In this document: positions 8,331 to 17,538 of the stretch, piece by piece | Position numbering within the stretch: position 1 is the first letter of the stretch | Layout: every line of letters begins with the position of its first letter | DNA from: Rhodopirellula europaea 6C | GTDB lineage: Bacteria > Planctomycetota > Planctomycetia > Pirellulales > Pirellulaceae | Reading direction: 5' to 3' | Length of the DNA stretch: 64,000 bases | NCBI RefSeq assembly: GCF_000338295.1 | Contig: NZ_ANMO01000211.1 | Coordinates: forward strand, 62,001-126,000 | Made by a program: the position numbers and the translations under genes | The notes under the pieces: generated by a model | Database searches by the model: none | The model's input: only the letters and a program-made list of their open reading frames with translations | Told to the model about the DNA's origin: nothing

Positions 8331-9635
8331 ATGTTTGTTTCCCCCGCTCCCGTGCGATTTGCATTGACCCAACGCGACGAATCTCGTCGTGGTGGTATCA
8401 CCGTGCTAATGGCATTTGTGTTGCCGATGCTGGCGTTGCTGGCCGCATTTTGTATCAACTTGGCACAGATGCAGTTGGTGAAAACCGAGCTTGCGATCGC
8501 AACCGACGCAGCCGCTCGGGCTGGCGGTCGTGCATTCAGCGAGGAGCAAACCGTCGAAGCAGCGAAAACGGCTGCTCGTCTGACAGCTGCGATGAACGAG
8601 GTGGCCGGTGAACCCTATCAACTGGACACTGATGATGCCGCCAATGAATTTGAATTCGGTGTCTCGGCTCAGGCCGATGGCAACACCGGGCGTTTCTACT
8701 TCACCAAGGTGCCAACATCCGACGTTGCCGCGAACTTGGTCGCCGTCAGTTCCGTTCGCATCAATGGCAAACGCACCGAAGACTCGTTGCTCGGGCCCGT
8801 CCCGTTCATCTTCCCAAACACATTTTCGATCGGTGACTTCAGCCCAGTGGCTTCGGCGACGGCGATGCAAGTCGATCGTGACATCAGCCTGGTTCTCGAC
8901 CGCAGTGGTTCGATGGACTGGAAGACCTATGATTGGCCCGACGACGCGGACCCTTGGGCTGAGGACAGTTTGATCTCAGCAGAAGACGCTGGTATCGTTG
9001 ATCTCGAATGGAAGTACAAACGCGGTGTGCCTCAATACATTCGTCGAGTTCGCTACAACAATGGCTACGACGAATACGACTTGTACGATCACGCGTGGGA
9101 AGAAGTCTTCGAACTTGGGCCGGCTCCCAACACGCCTTGGGAAGATTTGGTGTTGGCCGTTGACGCGTTCCTGCGGGTTCTCGATCAAACACCTCAAAAC
9201 GAACAAGTCTCGATTGCCAGCTACAACAGCCACGGCACACTGGATTGTTGGTTGCTGGATGATTTTGACTCGGTTCGAGCTGCCGTCGCGCAACTGGGGC
9301 CGAACGGGTCAACGGGTATCGGCAATGGAATGAACTCGGGCAAGACTGCTTTTACTCATGAAAACGCTCGTCCGTACGCTTCCAAAACGATGGTTGTGAT
9401 GACCGACGGAAATCACAACTACGGAACGGAGCCCAATACCGTTGCTCAACAGATGATGAGTTCATCCAATTTGAACATCCAAACCGTCACCTTCGGCGGC
9501 GGTGCTGATCAGGAAACCATGCAGGAAGTCGCTGTGACCGGACTGGGACGGCACTACCATGCTGACTCGGGTGATGAGTTGGTTAGTGCGTTTGAAGAGA
9601 TCGCCAACAACCTGCCAACGATCTTGACCAACTGA
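8331..9635 (+). CDS. TadG-like protein with von Willebrand factor A domain
   Basis: The N-terminus has a TadG/TadE-like hydrophobic segment (GGITVLMAFVLPMLALLAAFCINLAQ) followed by the typical TELAIATDAAARAGGRA. From about residue 185 a vWA domain begins with a complete metal-ion-dependent adhesion site: DRSGS (Asp190, Ser192, Ser194) and a later MVVMTDGNHN. TadG-like vWA proteins are exported and thought to bind surface or pilus components. I chose the ATG at 8331; an ATG at 8307 would add eight residues. It is 68 bp after the second TadE-like gene and probably in the same operon. No TadA ATPase or TadB/C gene is in the window. Confidence 0.85.
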   Translation: MFVSPAPVRFALTQRDESRRGGITVLMAFVLPMLALLAAFCINLAQMQLVKTELAIATDAAARAGGRAFSEEQTVEAAKTAARLTAAMNEVAGEPYQLDTDDAANEFEFGVSAQADGNTGRFYFTKVPTSDVAANLVAVSSVRINGKRTEDSLLGPVPFIFPNTFSIGDFSPVASATAMQVDRDISLVLDRSGSMDWKTYDWPDDADPWAEDSLISAEDAGIVDLEWKYKRGVPQYIRRVRYNNGYDEYDLYDHAWEEVFELGPAPNTPWEDLVLAVDAFLRVLDQTPQNEQVSIASYNSHGTLDCWLLDDFDSVRAAVAQLGPNGSTGIGNGMNSGKTAFTHENARPYASKTMVVMTDGNHNYGTEPNTVAQQMMSSSNLNIQTVTFGGGADQETMQEVAVTGLGRHYHADSGDELVSAFEEIANNLPTILTN

Positions 9636-9705
9636 GCTTCGCTGGGTCATTCGTTCCGACTCGGAAAAAATTGCCACGGTCACTATGTGTGACCTAGAGT
9701 AAGAC

Positions 9706-10248
9706 ATGAAATCCACGTTTCCTGAAAATCGTTTGCTTTCCGAAGGCCTTGTTCCGAAAGCGTCTCGTGAACCCGCCAAACCCAATTGGGTCGGCAGGTT
9801 GGTGATCTTTGCTGCATTGTCGATCGGCTCAATCGCTGGTTGCATCGTATTGCTTCGCAACACCGTGCACATGGTCAGCGCTCCGGCGTCGAAGGTGCAG
9901 CCGGTCCAAGCCACGAAGTTATCGCGTGGCGTTGAAAGCGACGAAGACTTTCATGCTCGCAAACGCCGCAACGAACTCTTCTTGGCTGAAGCGATGCAGG
10001 AAGACGCCGCGTTCATTCGTGATCGTCAACGTCGTATTTGGATTGAACAAACACGCCAGGTTCCCGATCACCGCGACGCGTACGCTCAATGGAAAACTCA
10101 GGTGGAGCGTTGGGAGGCCAAGGTCGCCGAAAGCGCTAAGCAGCGTGTTTACTACGACGAAGAAGGCAAAGTGATTCCAGAGTCCATTCTTTGGCATCAA
10201 CAACAACGCCTGGAAAAGCTTCGCGAAGATTCACCGAACAGCTACTGA
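9706..10248 (+). CDS. hypothetical single-span membrane protein
   Basis: 180 aa. One membrane segment (about residues 28-50, GRLVIFAALSIGSIAGCIVLL) follows a 27-residue cytoplasmic N-terminus. The remainder is charged and mostly helical, rich in Arg, Glu and Gln, with possible coiled-coil character (KRRNELFLAEAMQEDAAFIRD, LEKLRED). No family recognised. It follows the TadG-like gene by 70 bp and ends just before a strong terminator, so it may close that operon. Confidence 0.7.
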   Translation: MKSTFPENRLLSEGLVPKASREPAKPNWVGRLVIFAALSIGSIAGCIVLLRNTVHMVSAPASKVQPVQATKLSRGVESDEDFHARKRRNELFLAEAMQEDAAFIRDRQRRIWIEQTRQVPDHRDAYAQWKTQVERWEAKVAESAKQRVYYDEEGKVIPESILWHQQQRLEKLREDSPNSY

Positions 10249-10278
10249 GAAGTCACCTCGACTTCGTCACTAAAACGC

Positions 10279-10312
10279 AAACGCGGCTGATCATCAATCA
10301 GTCGCGTTTTTC
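10279..10312 (+). terminator. rho-independent terminator after the Tad-like cluster
   Basis: A 13-bp stem (10279-10291 with 10297-10309, all paired if one G-U is allowed) encloses the 5-base loop CATCA, and the right arm runs into a T tract. It lies 31 bp after the stop at 10248 and just before the convergent gene ending at 10337. Confidence 0.85.
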
Positions 10313-10336
10313 GTTGGCAAAGTAGTGCGGTTTAAC

Positions 10337-11524
10337 TCACCGCCCGATGGATTCCAATCGCACGCCCCATACCGGATCAGCTTGGATGGCAGTCATCCCG
10401 TGCTGCCGCGCGTCGACTCCTTCGCGTTTCCACAGCAAGTATTGAGCGACGTCGCTGATTCGCGGCACGACGATCGAATGGGGCCAGTCAGCTTCGCCGA
10501 CGCCAAAGTGAGCTTGGCCTGGCAAGACAGTGATCACTCGTTGATCGTTCAAGCATTCAGTCAATCGTTCGGTCAGTCCGTCGTGGTTCATGCGATCAGC
10601 GGCTAGCAGTGACAACGCAAGCTCTCGCACGCGAACGCCGGGGGTATCCCAGATGCGTTCGCACAATTCAGTGACCAATTCAGATCGTCGATGAGTCAGT
10701 GCGATGCCCAAGCAGGTCTCGCGAGACCATCCGTATGGATTGCGGCGAATGGTTGAATCGATCAGGCGTCCGACAACTCGTTCAAATGAGGTGCAACCGC
10801 CGATCGAGCTTGGGCAAGTCGCTAGTAGCTTCTTTTGCAGCTTCTTTGCCGCCGGAACGTAGCGAATTCCGCAATCGGGAACCTTGATGCCCAGCAAGCA
10901 CGACCAATCTTCGTGACCAGTTTGCGCGTCTTGTGTCGCGACAGCGGCGTTCCAGTGCAAATCGGGTCCCGCGGTCAACGCAACCAATTGAAATTGGCCA
11001 ATCGCTTCTTTGTCATCGCCAGCACGCTGCGAAAATTGTTGCCACCATTGGTCAAGTTCTCGGTCGAGAATGTCGCCGGAATCACCCCACGGAGAAGGCG
11101 ACAATGCCGCAACGGATTGCCGATGGCAAGCCAAACGAATTCGTTCGACCAATTGATTCGCGAGTTGGCGAGTTTCCAACGAAAACGAGACTCGCAATCC
11201 TCGCAAGCGACAAAGGATCGCTTCGCAGGTCGCAGCGTCGCCGCTGGAGGCTTTGGAGTACAACCGATCGGCAGTCAGCCTTCGAATCACCGCGGAATCG
11301 GATTCGAGCAGCGACACGTTTCGATCGATTTGAGCCAGTTCAGATTCCGGTAGACGTTGGTCGGTTCCGAAATAGCTGGCCTCTTCAAAACTCGTTTGGT
11401 TCTTCGTCTGCTTTGGTTGGTCTGCGGAGACGAGTGCGCCGTTCGTTGAGAACGCCATGCACGCCGATGCCGCAATCAGTCGTCGCAGTTTGCGGCGTCG
11501 AGCGAACTTTGGCGAACTAGGCAA
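10337..11524 (-). CDS. secreted protein of unknown function
   Basis: 395 aa. The start is probably a TTG at 11524, because the Arg/Lys-rich N-region and hydrophobic core (RRRKLRRLIAASACMAF, cleavage near LVSA-DQ) precede the first ATG at 11458. The mature part is helical, with HEAT-like spacing in places (DRNVSLLESDSAVIRRLTADRLY; RVRELALSLLAADR) and an acidic Trp-rich middle (ELDQWWQQFSQRAGDD). Several Cys could form disulfides. I recognise no enzyme motif. It is convergent with the preceding operon and divergent from the GlmU-like gene. Confidence 0.7.
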   Translation of the reverse strand: MPSSPKFARRRKLRRLIAASACMAFSTNGALVSADQPKQTKNQTSFEEASYFGTDQRLPESELAQIDRNVSLLESDSAVIRRLTADRLYSKASSGDAATCEAILCRLRGLRVSFSLETRQLANQLVERIRLACHRQSVAALSPSPWGDSGDILDRELDQWWQQFSQRAGDDKEAIGQFQLVALTAGPDLHWNAAVATQDAQTGHEDWSCLLGIKVPDCGIRYVPAAKKLQKKLLATCPSSIGGCTSFERVVGRLIDSTIRRNPYGWSRETCLGIALTHRRSELVTELCERIWDTPGVRVRELALSLLAADRMNHDGLTERLTECLNDQRVITVLPGQAHFGVGEADWPHSIVVPRISDVAQYLLWKREGVDARQHGMTAIQADPVWGVRLESIGR

Positions 11525-11743
11525 ACGTTTGACTCCGCTGGCGAAGGATGCCGACGTCAGATTTGGCGACTGGCATCAAAGTTGGGTGCAACTCAACTCT
11601 AGTTTCGTCCATCATCTCGGACCAATGATTTTGCATCGACTTGTCCCCGCGACCTCGATCACGATGCCCGGTAAACTGCCCAACCGTTGCAACCGGTCTG
11701 TCGTTTGGCTGTGTCTTCGTCCCTCCCTCGTCTGGTCCCGCTC

Positions 11744-13042
11744 ATGCAAATCCTGTGCTTCGAAGATTCTCGCGTGGAACAGCTCTGTCCGATCGTCCAT
11801 GCTCGTCCCGCTTATGCGATCACGTGCGCCAGTTTCCGATTGCTGGATTGGTTGAAGACACTTGCGAGCGAATCCGCCACCGGAGCGAAGGTTTGTCAGA
11901 TTCAGGGACTGATTCGTGAGTACTTGCTGCCCATCCAAGAAGCCGACCACGGCCTGCAAGCACCCGCGAAGGAATTGCCTGAGGGCGAAGACGTGTTGTT
12001 GGTCAACGCTCGGTTGGTGCCCTCGGTGCAAACCTACGAGACATTGAAGAAAGTGTTGAAGGCCGGTGAAACCGCATCGGTGCTGGGCAAAGACAACGGC
12101 GTCGACACCGAATTGTTGGTGGCGTTCATTTCGGCGGCGGACATCGCAAAACTGAATGGTTCGGCCGCATCCGATGCGACTCAAACGCCTCTCGCACGAT
12201 TGGAACAACTGGCCCGAGACAATGTCAGTTCGCGATTCACGTTGAAAGCGTTTCAATGGCCGCACGAAGTCGTGTCGTCTCACATGGACGCGATGAACGG
12301 TTCGGTCAACTACCGCATCGAACATGGTGACTACACGCAGCGAGAAGACGGCGTCTTTGTTCGGCCGGGAGTGTCGATCGGAGAGTATGGATCGATCCAC
12401 ACATCCGGCGGTGCGATTGTATTGGAAGAGGACGTTCGAGTCGGACCGTTCTGTTTCCTGGAAGGCCCACTGCACGCGGGACACAGCACCCGAGTGATTG
12501 AACATTCCGCGATCAAGGACGGCGTGTCGCTGGGGCACACGGTCAAAATCGGCGGCGAGGTCGAAGCGTCGGTGATTGAGGCCTACACGAACAAGCAACA
12601 CCACGGTTTTTTGGGGCACAGCTACTTGGGCAGTTGGATCAACCTTGGCGCCGGAACCTGCAATAGTGACTTGAAGAACACGTATGGCAAGATCAACATC
12701 GAATACGGCGATCGCAAGATGGCGACCGGAATGCAGTTTTTGGGCTGCGTGATGGGTGACTATTCTAAGTCCGCTATCAACACGGGCATCTTCACCGGCA
12801 AAGTGATCGGCGTATGCAGCATGTTGTACGGATTCGTTACCAGCAACGTGCCCAGCTACGTCAATTACGCTCGCTTGTTCGGTCAGACTTCTTTGTTGCC
12901 ACCCGACGTGATGATTAACACTCAAGCCCGAATGTTCGCACGTCGGAAAGTCGAACAACGACAATGTGACATGGACTTGATTCAGGCGATGTACGATCGG
13001 ACCGAATCCGAACGCGAAACGTCGGACCAACTCGCGTTGTAG
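11744..13042 (+). CDS. alternative GlmU-like sugar-1-phosphate nucleotidyl/acetyltransferase
   Basis: 432 aa from the ATG at 11744. The N-terminal 190 residues resemble the degenerate nucleotidyltransferase domain of the alternative bacterial GlmU group (start ILCFEDSRVEQLCPIVHARPAY; later LLVNARLVPS). From about residue 205 a left-handed beta-helix of hexapeptide repeats runs to about 370, with the acyltransferase-type blocks VRVGPFCFLEG, SWINLGAGTCNSDLKNTYG and KINIEYGD. This matches enzymes that make UDP-GlcNAc in bacteria lacking classical GlmU, or a related sugar nucleotide. The classical GlmU loop LxxGxGTRM is not visible, so nucleotidyltransferase activity and substrate remain uncertain. 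Confidence 0.78.
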   Translation: MQILCFEDSRVEQLCPIVHARPAYAITCASFRLLDWLKTLASESATGAKVCQIQGLIREYLLPIQEADHGLQAPAKELPEGEDVLLVNARLVPSVQTYETLKKVLKAGETASVLGKDNGVDTELLVAFISAADIAKLNGSAASDATQTPLARLEQLARDNVSSRFTLKAFQWPHEVVSSHMDAMNGSVNYRIEHGDYTQREDGVFVRPGVSIGEYGSIHTSGGAIVLEEDVRVGPFCFLEGPLHAGHSTRVIEHSAIKDGVSLGHTVKIGGEVEASVIEAYTNKQHHGFLGHSYLGSWINLGAGTCNSDLKNTYGKINIEYGDRKMATGMQFLGCVMGDYSKSAINTGIFTGKVIGVCSMLYGFVTSNVPSYVNYARLFGQTSLLPPDVMINTQARMFARRKVEQRQCDMDLIQAMYDRTESERETSDQLAL

Positions 13043-13073
13043 AAAAGCCCGGACACCAGCCCGCAACCATAAC

Positions 13074-13107
13074 GCCGCCTGCCGGATACCGAAGCTCCGG
13101 TGGCGGC
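13074..13107. terminator. hairpin between convergent genes
   Basis: A GC-rich imperfect inverted repeat (13074-13085 pairing with 13097-13107, one bulged base) lies between the GlmU-like stop at 13042 and the convergent isomerase stop at 13154. No long T tract on either side, so termination is inferred from position and stability only. Confidence 0.45.
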
Positions 13108-13153
13108 AGGTGATGATTGGTGGGTTTGATTTCGCCGTTTGAAACGATCGGCA

Positions 13154-14140
13154 CTATAGGTTGCGCAGGTATTCCAAGCTCTGCTGCAATTCCATGATGG
13201 CGGTTTCGGGACGCATCTCTGGGCGACCGACAACGAAGGGACCGCGGTAAGGGATGTCTTCGAGTCGTCCCAGCATCGACGGGAAGTCCGCCGTGCCCTC
13301 GCCAACCGGGACTGACACACCGCGACCGGCAGCCAGATCCACCACGCCGTCGACCGCGTGCACGATCGAAATTCGCGAAGCAAGTGCGTTGATCGCTTCG
13401 TCGACTCGGAACCGATTGATGATCAATTGCCCCGGGTTCAGTGCGACCGGAACAAACGTATCCGGGATCGCATCCAGCAGCGCAGCCAAGTCTTTTCCAG
13501 ATTCGGTTCCCGTTTCAGCAGCCAGGAAACAACCGACCTTTGCACCGTACCGGCCGAGGTCTTCCATCACTTCTCGAAGCGTTTCCCAGCGAGAGGCCTC
13601 ACTGCCTTTGGCACCCTGCCCCGCGATGGCTTTGCCGATCCGAGAGGACGCGATCGAATTCGCGAGTTCAGCGGCCAGGTCGGCTGGTAAATCATTGCTC
13701 CAATCCGCGTCGTCTGTCTCGGAGGACGAACCCAGCAAAAGCGAGCTGCCCGCCTTCTTGACCGCCTGATCAATGTTCTGTGGTGGCGGTGGAACTGTGC
13801 CAATTTGGTTGACGATCAGTGGAGCCCCGAGACGGTAAGCGGTCTTCATCGCGCTCTTGGTCGCGTCGACCCGCTCGTCCAAATGGTCTGTCACGTCGTA
13901 CCCAAACCGGGTTTGAAACCGGATGGATGCAATCCGCAAATTCAAATCATCCAGGATTTTCCGCAAGGTCCGAACCCCGGTGTCCGACAATTCAGATACG
14001 GGTACGTGGGTTCGACCACATAATTCGACACTTCGAACGCCCATCGACGCTGCGATGGTCAATGATTTACGTAGAGCGGTGGCCGAGGCACCGGTCCCCG
14101 GGATGGCGTCCATTCGGACGGCAAGTTTCAATTCAGCCAA
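13154..14140 (-). CDS. sugar phosphate isomerase/epimerase family protein (TIM barrel)
   Basis: 328 aa, cytoplasmic. The sequence follows the xylose-isomerase-like TIM-barrel pattern: a start with KLAVRMDAIPG, then MGVRSVELCGRTHVP, a central SAMKTAYRLGAPLIVNQIG, GCFLAAETGTESGKDL, a strand ending in VALNPGQLIINR, and SIVHAVDGVVDLAAG with PVGEGTADFPSML. Acidic and His residues at the usual metal positions (AAETG, HAVDG, GEGTADF) are visible. The start appears to be a TTG at 14140, since the ATG at 14113 would remove the first conserved beta strand. Substrate unknown. It is divergent from the large secreted protein. Confidence 0.85.
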   Translation of the reverse strand: MAELKLAVRMDAIPGTGASATALRKSLTIAASMGVRSVELCGRTHVPVSELSDTGVRTLRKILDDLNLRIASIRFQTRFGYDVTDHLDERVDATKSAMKTAYRLGAPLIVNQIGTVPPPPQNIDQAVKKAGSSLLLGSSSETDDADWSNDLPADLAAELANSIASSRIGKAIAGQGAKGSEASRWETLREVMEDLGRYGAKVGCFLAAETGTESGKDLAALLDAIPDTFVPVALNPGQLIINRFRVDEAINALASRISIVHAVDGVVDLAAGRGVSVPVGEGTADFPSMLGRLEDIPYRGPFVVGRPEMRPETAIMELQQSLEYLRNL

Positions 14141-14172
14141 TCTGTTCGTTCTCCGATGCAGGCAGCCAGGTC

Positions 14173-17100
14173 ATGGTGGGACGCTTGATCCAACTCGACC
14201 CTTCACGATACGCCTTTCGGTCGAGAACATCGAGCGGGGGCAATGTGTTTCACGCTCCGCAGGTTCTCGCTGTCGCGGGATCGGCTACCGGCACCGGAAC
14301 AGTCGGCGACCAATCTCGGTTCGTCTCGCGAGCCATTTGCTGCTGCATCGTTGCATTTTGGATTGTTCTGGGCAGCTTTGCGGCGTTCGCGATCGCTGAA
14401 GAACCGACTCGTTACGAGAAACTGCGACGAGAGCGAATTCCTCGGGAATCATTGATTGATCGCAGTAGCGTGGAGTCGACTCGCGGACCCGCGGGTTTGC
14501 GTCGGTTTCGTTGGGATTTCTCCCGAGCATCAGACAAGGATTTCGGCGGCTGGCCCGACAACTGGTTGCGATACGACGGTCCGGGATACCCGAACTATGT
14601 GGGGATCCAGATTGAAGCCCGTGACCCGAAGCTCGAAGAGGCGGTATTGCCGCTGGACATCGCGGCTCTGAAACCTTGGCGGAAGCTGCGTCAGTTCTAT
14701 CCCACTATGTCACCGTTGCCACCTTCGTTGGCGGACATCTTGGTCGACCGCTGTCTGAGCATCCATCTGGATGGAGGGCTGGCTCGCGTTGAGTCACCTT
14801 CGTTGCCCGCCAATCCCACGTTTCAGTATCAATTCAGCGTGGACGTTCGTACGCGAGGATTGGTGCACGATCACGTATACGCACAAATCGTGTTTGAAGA
14901 TGCATCGGGAAACGAGTTGGGCCTTCGAGAAACTGAGCATGTGACGAAAAGCACTGATTGGACCACACTCACGTTGACCGATTTGCTTCCGCCACGTCGC
15001 GCCGATCGCATGTACGTGCGATTGATGGTCGTCGGGGGCGAGGATGGACTGGAAGACATCACCGGGCATGTCAGTTTTGACAACGTGATGTTTCGGCAGT
15101 ATCCCCAACTGAAAGTTGCGACGGATAAATCACTCGGCGTCTACCTACCCAATGAAACGGTTGTCGTTGAAAGCGAGATGTTGGGGCTGTCCAACGAGCA
15201 CACTCGGCTACGTTTGCGTTTGTACGATCAACACAACCAAACTCTGGGGACATTCACTCGGGCGATCGATCCGGTCGAAGAGGCGGCTCGATTGCAGGCG
15301 GCAAAAGAAAGCTTGGAAGGTGAGGGCGATCGTGGCAATCCGAGCGAGCCAGAGCAGAAAGCCAAACCGTTGAATCGAACAGGTGTTTCACCAAAGCAGC
15401 ATATCGCCGGGCTCGACGATTCAAGTTCGCTGCTCTACCGATGGGACCTGAACGATCTGCGTCCCGGTTTCTATCGTGTCGCCGCGTCGATGGAGAACGA
15501 TCGCGGAGCCTCGCTCGCCAATGAGACTTCCTTCATTGTTCTTGGAAAGATCACGAATGATCCGTCTGAGTTTGGTGATCCGAATGAAACGAAGGAGTCC
15601 ATTTTGGGACTGCCATCACTGGCAACGTTTCAATCGGAATCGGACGTCATTGATCCGACTCCATTTGGATGGACCCTTCCAAAATCGCTTATGGAACGGC
15701 ACCGAACCGGCAAACTTTCAGAGCGGGAACTAGCAAAATGGATGCAATTGATTGGAGTTGGTTGGGCGAAGTTGCCGGTGTGGTTTGGTCCCGATCAACC
15801 CGATCATGCTGATGCGGCCGCGCTTCTGGGGTTTCGATTGCGAGATCGTGGCATCCAACCAATTGGCTTGCTCGACCAACCTCCAGAAGATCGCCTGTAT
15901 GCGTATCAGCTGAGAGACAAGAACGACACGCGGGTGGCGAATCTTCTGCGTGATCAGTCAGCGTGGCGACCAGAGTTGGAACCGTTGATGAACCGAATGA
16001 CGATGCGGATTCGATTGTGGCAACTCGGGGCCGACGATGACCACAGCTTCATGGGGCAATCCAATATTGAATCCACACTGGAAGGTATTTCAACGGGGCT
16101 GCAAGGTTTCGGACAACCTATTCAAACCATGATCGCTTGGTCATGGGTTGATACGCCACCGGCAACCGCCGGAGACAGCTGGCGGGGATTGCATCGTCAT
16201 TCCAAGTCGCCGCTGACGGCTGCGGAAATGGACGCGATGTTGGACCGGGAAGTTCGTGAACGAGAGAAGGCGGTTGTCGCTGGTTTGGTTGGCTCATCGA
16301 GACCTCCGGAGACTTGGTTGACGATCAATCCGATATCTCGGAAGAAGTATGATTTGAATTCGCGAATCACGGATTTGGTTCTTCGTATGGCAGCAACACG
16401 TGGTCACGACGTGGCGGCTGCGTTCTTAAGTGATCCGATGAACGAAGAGGCGGCGGTGCTGACCGGCGATGGAAGGCCGGACGAATTGTTGTTGCCATTT
16501 CGAACCGCCAGTCTTCTGCTGGGGCACCGCAACAACGTCGGTTCGTTGCGAATGAAGAACGGCAGCGACAACATCATTTTTCGCGGTGACAATGACTCCG
16601 TGTTGATGGTGTGGGCGAACACGCCCACCGTCGAGCACATGTACTTGGGTGAGGATGTATACGAAGTCGATGTGTGGGGAAGACGCAAACCGCTGGATTT
16701 GGTTGAGCACGAAGGACGTCGCATCCAGCAAATTGCAGTCGGACGGGTGCCCAAGTTTCTAGTCGGAATCGATCAATCGCTTGCCGACTTTCGAATGTCC
16801 GTTCGATTGGATCGGACTCGCATTGACGCGTTGTTGGGGCTGCAGCAACCGATTGGCGTTCAGTTTCGCAATCCGATCAGCCAATCATTGGCTGGCGAAA
16901 TGGCTGTCCTTCCACCAGATTCATGGCGTTTGGACCAGGCTTCGAAGCCTTGGAATCTGTTGCCGAATGAATCGACAAAAGTCGACTTCGGTGTGACTCT
17001 GGAGAACAACGCGACGATCGGTGCGTATCAACTGCCGCTGGATTTCGCCTTCGAAACGATTCCACCCACGGTCATCCGAGTTCACCGAACAATCAGCATT

Positions 17101-17406
17101 GGACCCGAAGGTTTTGATATTCGAGTCACAACGCGTTTGATCGACGATGGCCAAGGTGGTCGCTTGCGAGTGAAAATTGAAATGGTCAATCACACCAATC
17201 GGTTGACCAATTTCGATTGCTTGTTGTTCGCCGGTCGAGAGCGTCAGTACGAACGTCGCGTGTTGGTGTTGCCACCACGCGACACTGTCTCGCGGAACAT
17301 TGATTGGCCCAACGGCAACGAATTGCTCGGCACCCGGATGTGGTTGCGCGCGATCGAGCAAGACGGCAACCGAGTGATCAATCACTCTTTCGAAGCCAAG
17401 CCCTGA
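14173..17406 (+). CDS. large secreted protein of unknown function with sugar-binding-like domains
   Basis: 1077 aa from the ATG at 14173; the open frame extends back to 13819, but that part overlaps the divergent isomerase. A late hydrophobic core (ICCCIVAFWIVLGSFAAFAIA, about residues 57-77) looks like a signal peptide or anchor with a long N-region. Next comes a jelly-roll-like module (about 110-310, ending HVSFDNVMFRQYP), then beta-sandwich material with an acidic insert. A central region resembles a TIM-barrel glycoside-hydrolase scaffold (MQLIGVGWAKLPVWFGPDQP; RGIQPIGLLDQPP), followed by more beta-rich domains. I see no clear catalytic Glu pair. Likely a cell-surface or periplasmic glycan-related protein. 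Confidence 0.7.
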   Translation: MVGRLIQLDPSRYAFRSRTSSGGNVFHAPQVLAVAGSATGTGTVGDQSRFVSRAICCCIVAFWIVLGSFAAFAIAEEPTRYEKLRRERIPRESLIDRSSVESTRGPAGLRRFRWDFSRASDKDFGGWPDNWLRYDGPGYPNYVGIQIEARDPKLEEAVLPLDIAALKPWRKLRQFYPTMSPLPPSLADILVDRCLSIHLDGGLARVESPSLPANPTFQYQFSVDVRTRGLVHDHVYAQIVFEDASGNELGLRETEHVTKSTDWTTLTLTDLLPPRRADRMYVRLMVVGGEDGLEDITGHVSFDNVMFRQYPQLKVATDKSLGVYLPNETVVVESEMLGLSNEHTRLRLRLYDQHNQTLGTFTRAIDPVEEAARLQAAKESLEGEGDRGNPSEPEQKAKPLNRTGVSPKQHIAGLDDSSSLLYRWDLNDLRPGFYRVAASMENDRGASLANETSFIVLGKITNDPSEFGDPNETKESILGLPSLATFQSESDVIDPTPFGWTLPKSLMERHRTGKLSERELAKWMQLIGVGWAKLPVWFGPDQPDHADAAALLGFRLRDRGIQPIGLLDQPPEDRLYAYQLRDKNDTRVANLLRDQSAWRPELEPLMNRMTMRIRLWQLGADDDHSFMGQSNIESTLEGISTGLQGFGQPIQTMIAWSWVDTPPATAGDSWRGLHRHSKSPLTAAEMDAMLDREVREREKAVVAGLVGSSRPPETWLTINPISRKKYDLNSRITDLVLRMAATRGHDVAAAFLSDPMNEEAAVLTGDGRPDELLLPFRTASLLLGHRNNVGSLRMKNGSDNIIFRGDNDSVLMVWANTPTVEHMYLGEDVYEVDVWGRRKPLDLVEHEGRRIQQIAVGRVPKFLVGIDQSLADFRMSVRLDRTRIDALLGLQQPIGVQFRNPISQSLAGEMAVLPPDSWRLDQASKPWNLLPNESTKVDFGVTLENNATIGAYQLPLDFAFETIPPTVIRVHRTISIGPEGFDIRVTTRLIDDGQGGRLRVKIEMVNHTNRLTNFDCLLFAGRERQYERRVLVLPPRDTVSRNIDWPNGNELLGTRMWLRAIEQDGNRVINHSFEAKP

Positions 17407-17538
17407 TCTATAGAAGCCGCTGCTCTATTGAGCCGGAATCGCCGAAACGGCCCCTATAGATTCGACGAAATCGAGAGGGCACGGTTAGAATAGAGGGTCC
17501 CGCAGAACTTCCCACCTTTCTCATTCGAGTTGAATTTC

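Noticed and set aside
11612-13066. Open frame of 484 codons on the minus strand
   Set aside because: It is antisense to the GlmU-like gene, whose hexapeptide repeats are clear. The minus reading is His/Val/Arg-rich with no family pattern.
13819-14172. N-terminal extension of the 1077-aa secreted protein
   Set aside because: This part overlaps the divergent TIM-barrel gene and has no signal features; the start at 14173 clears the gene.
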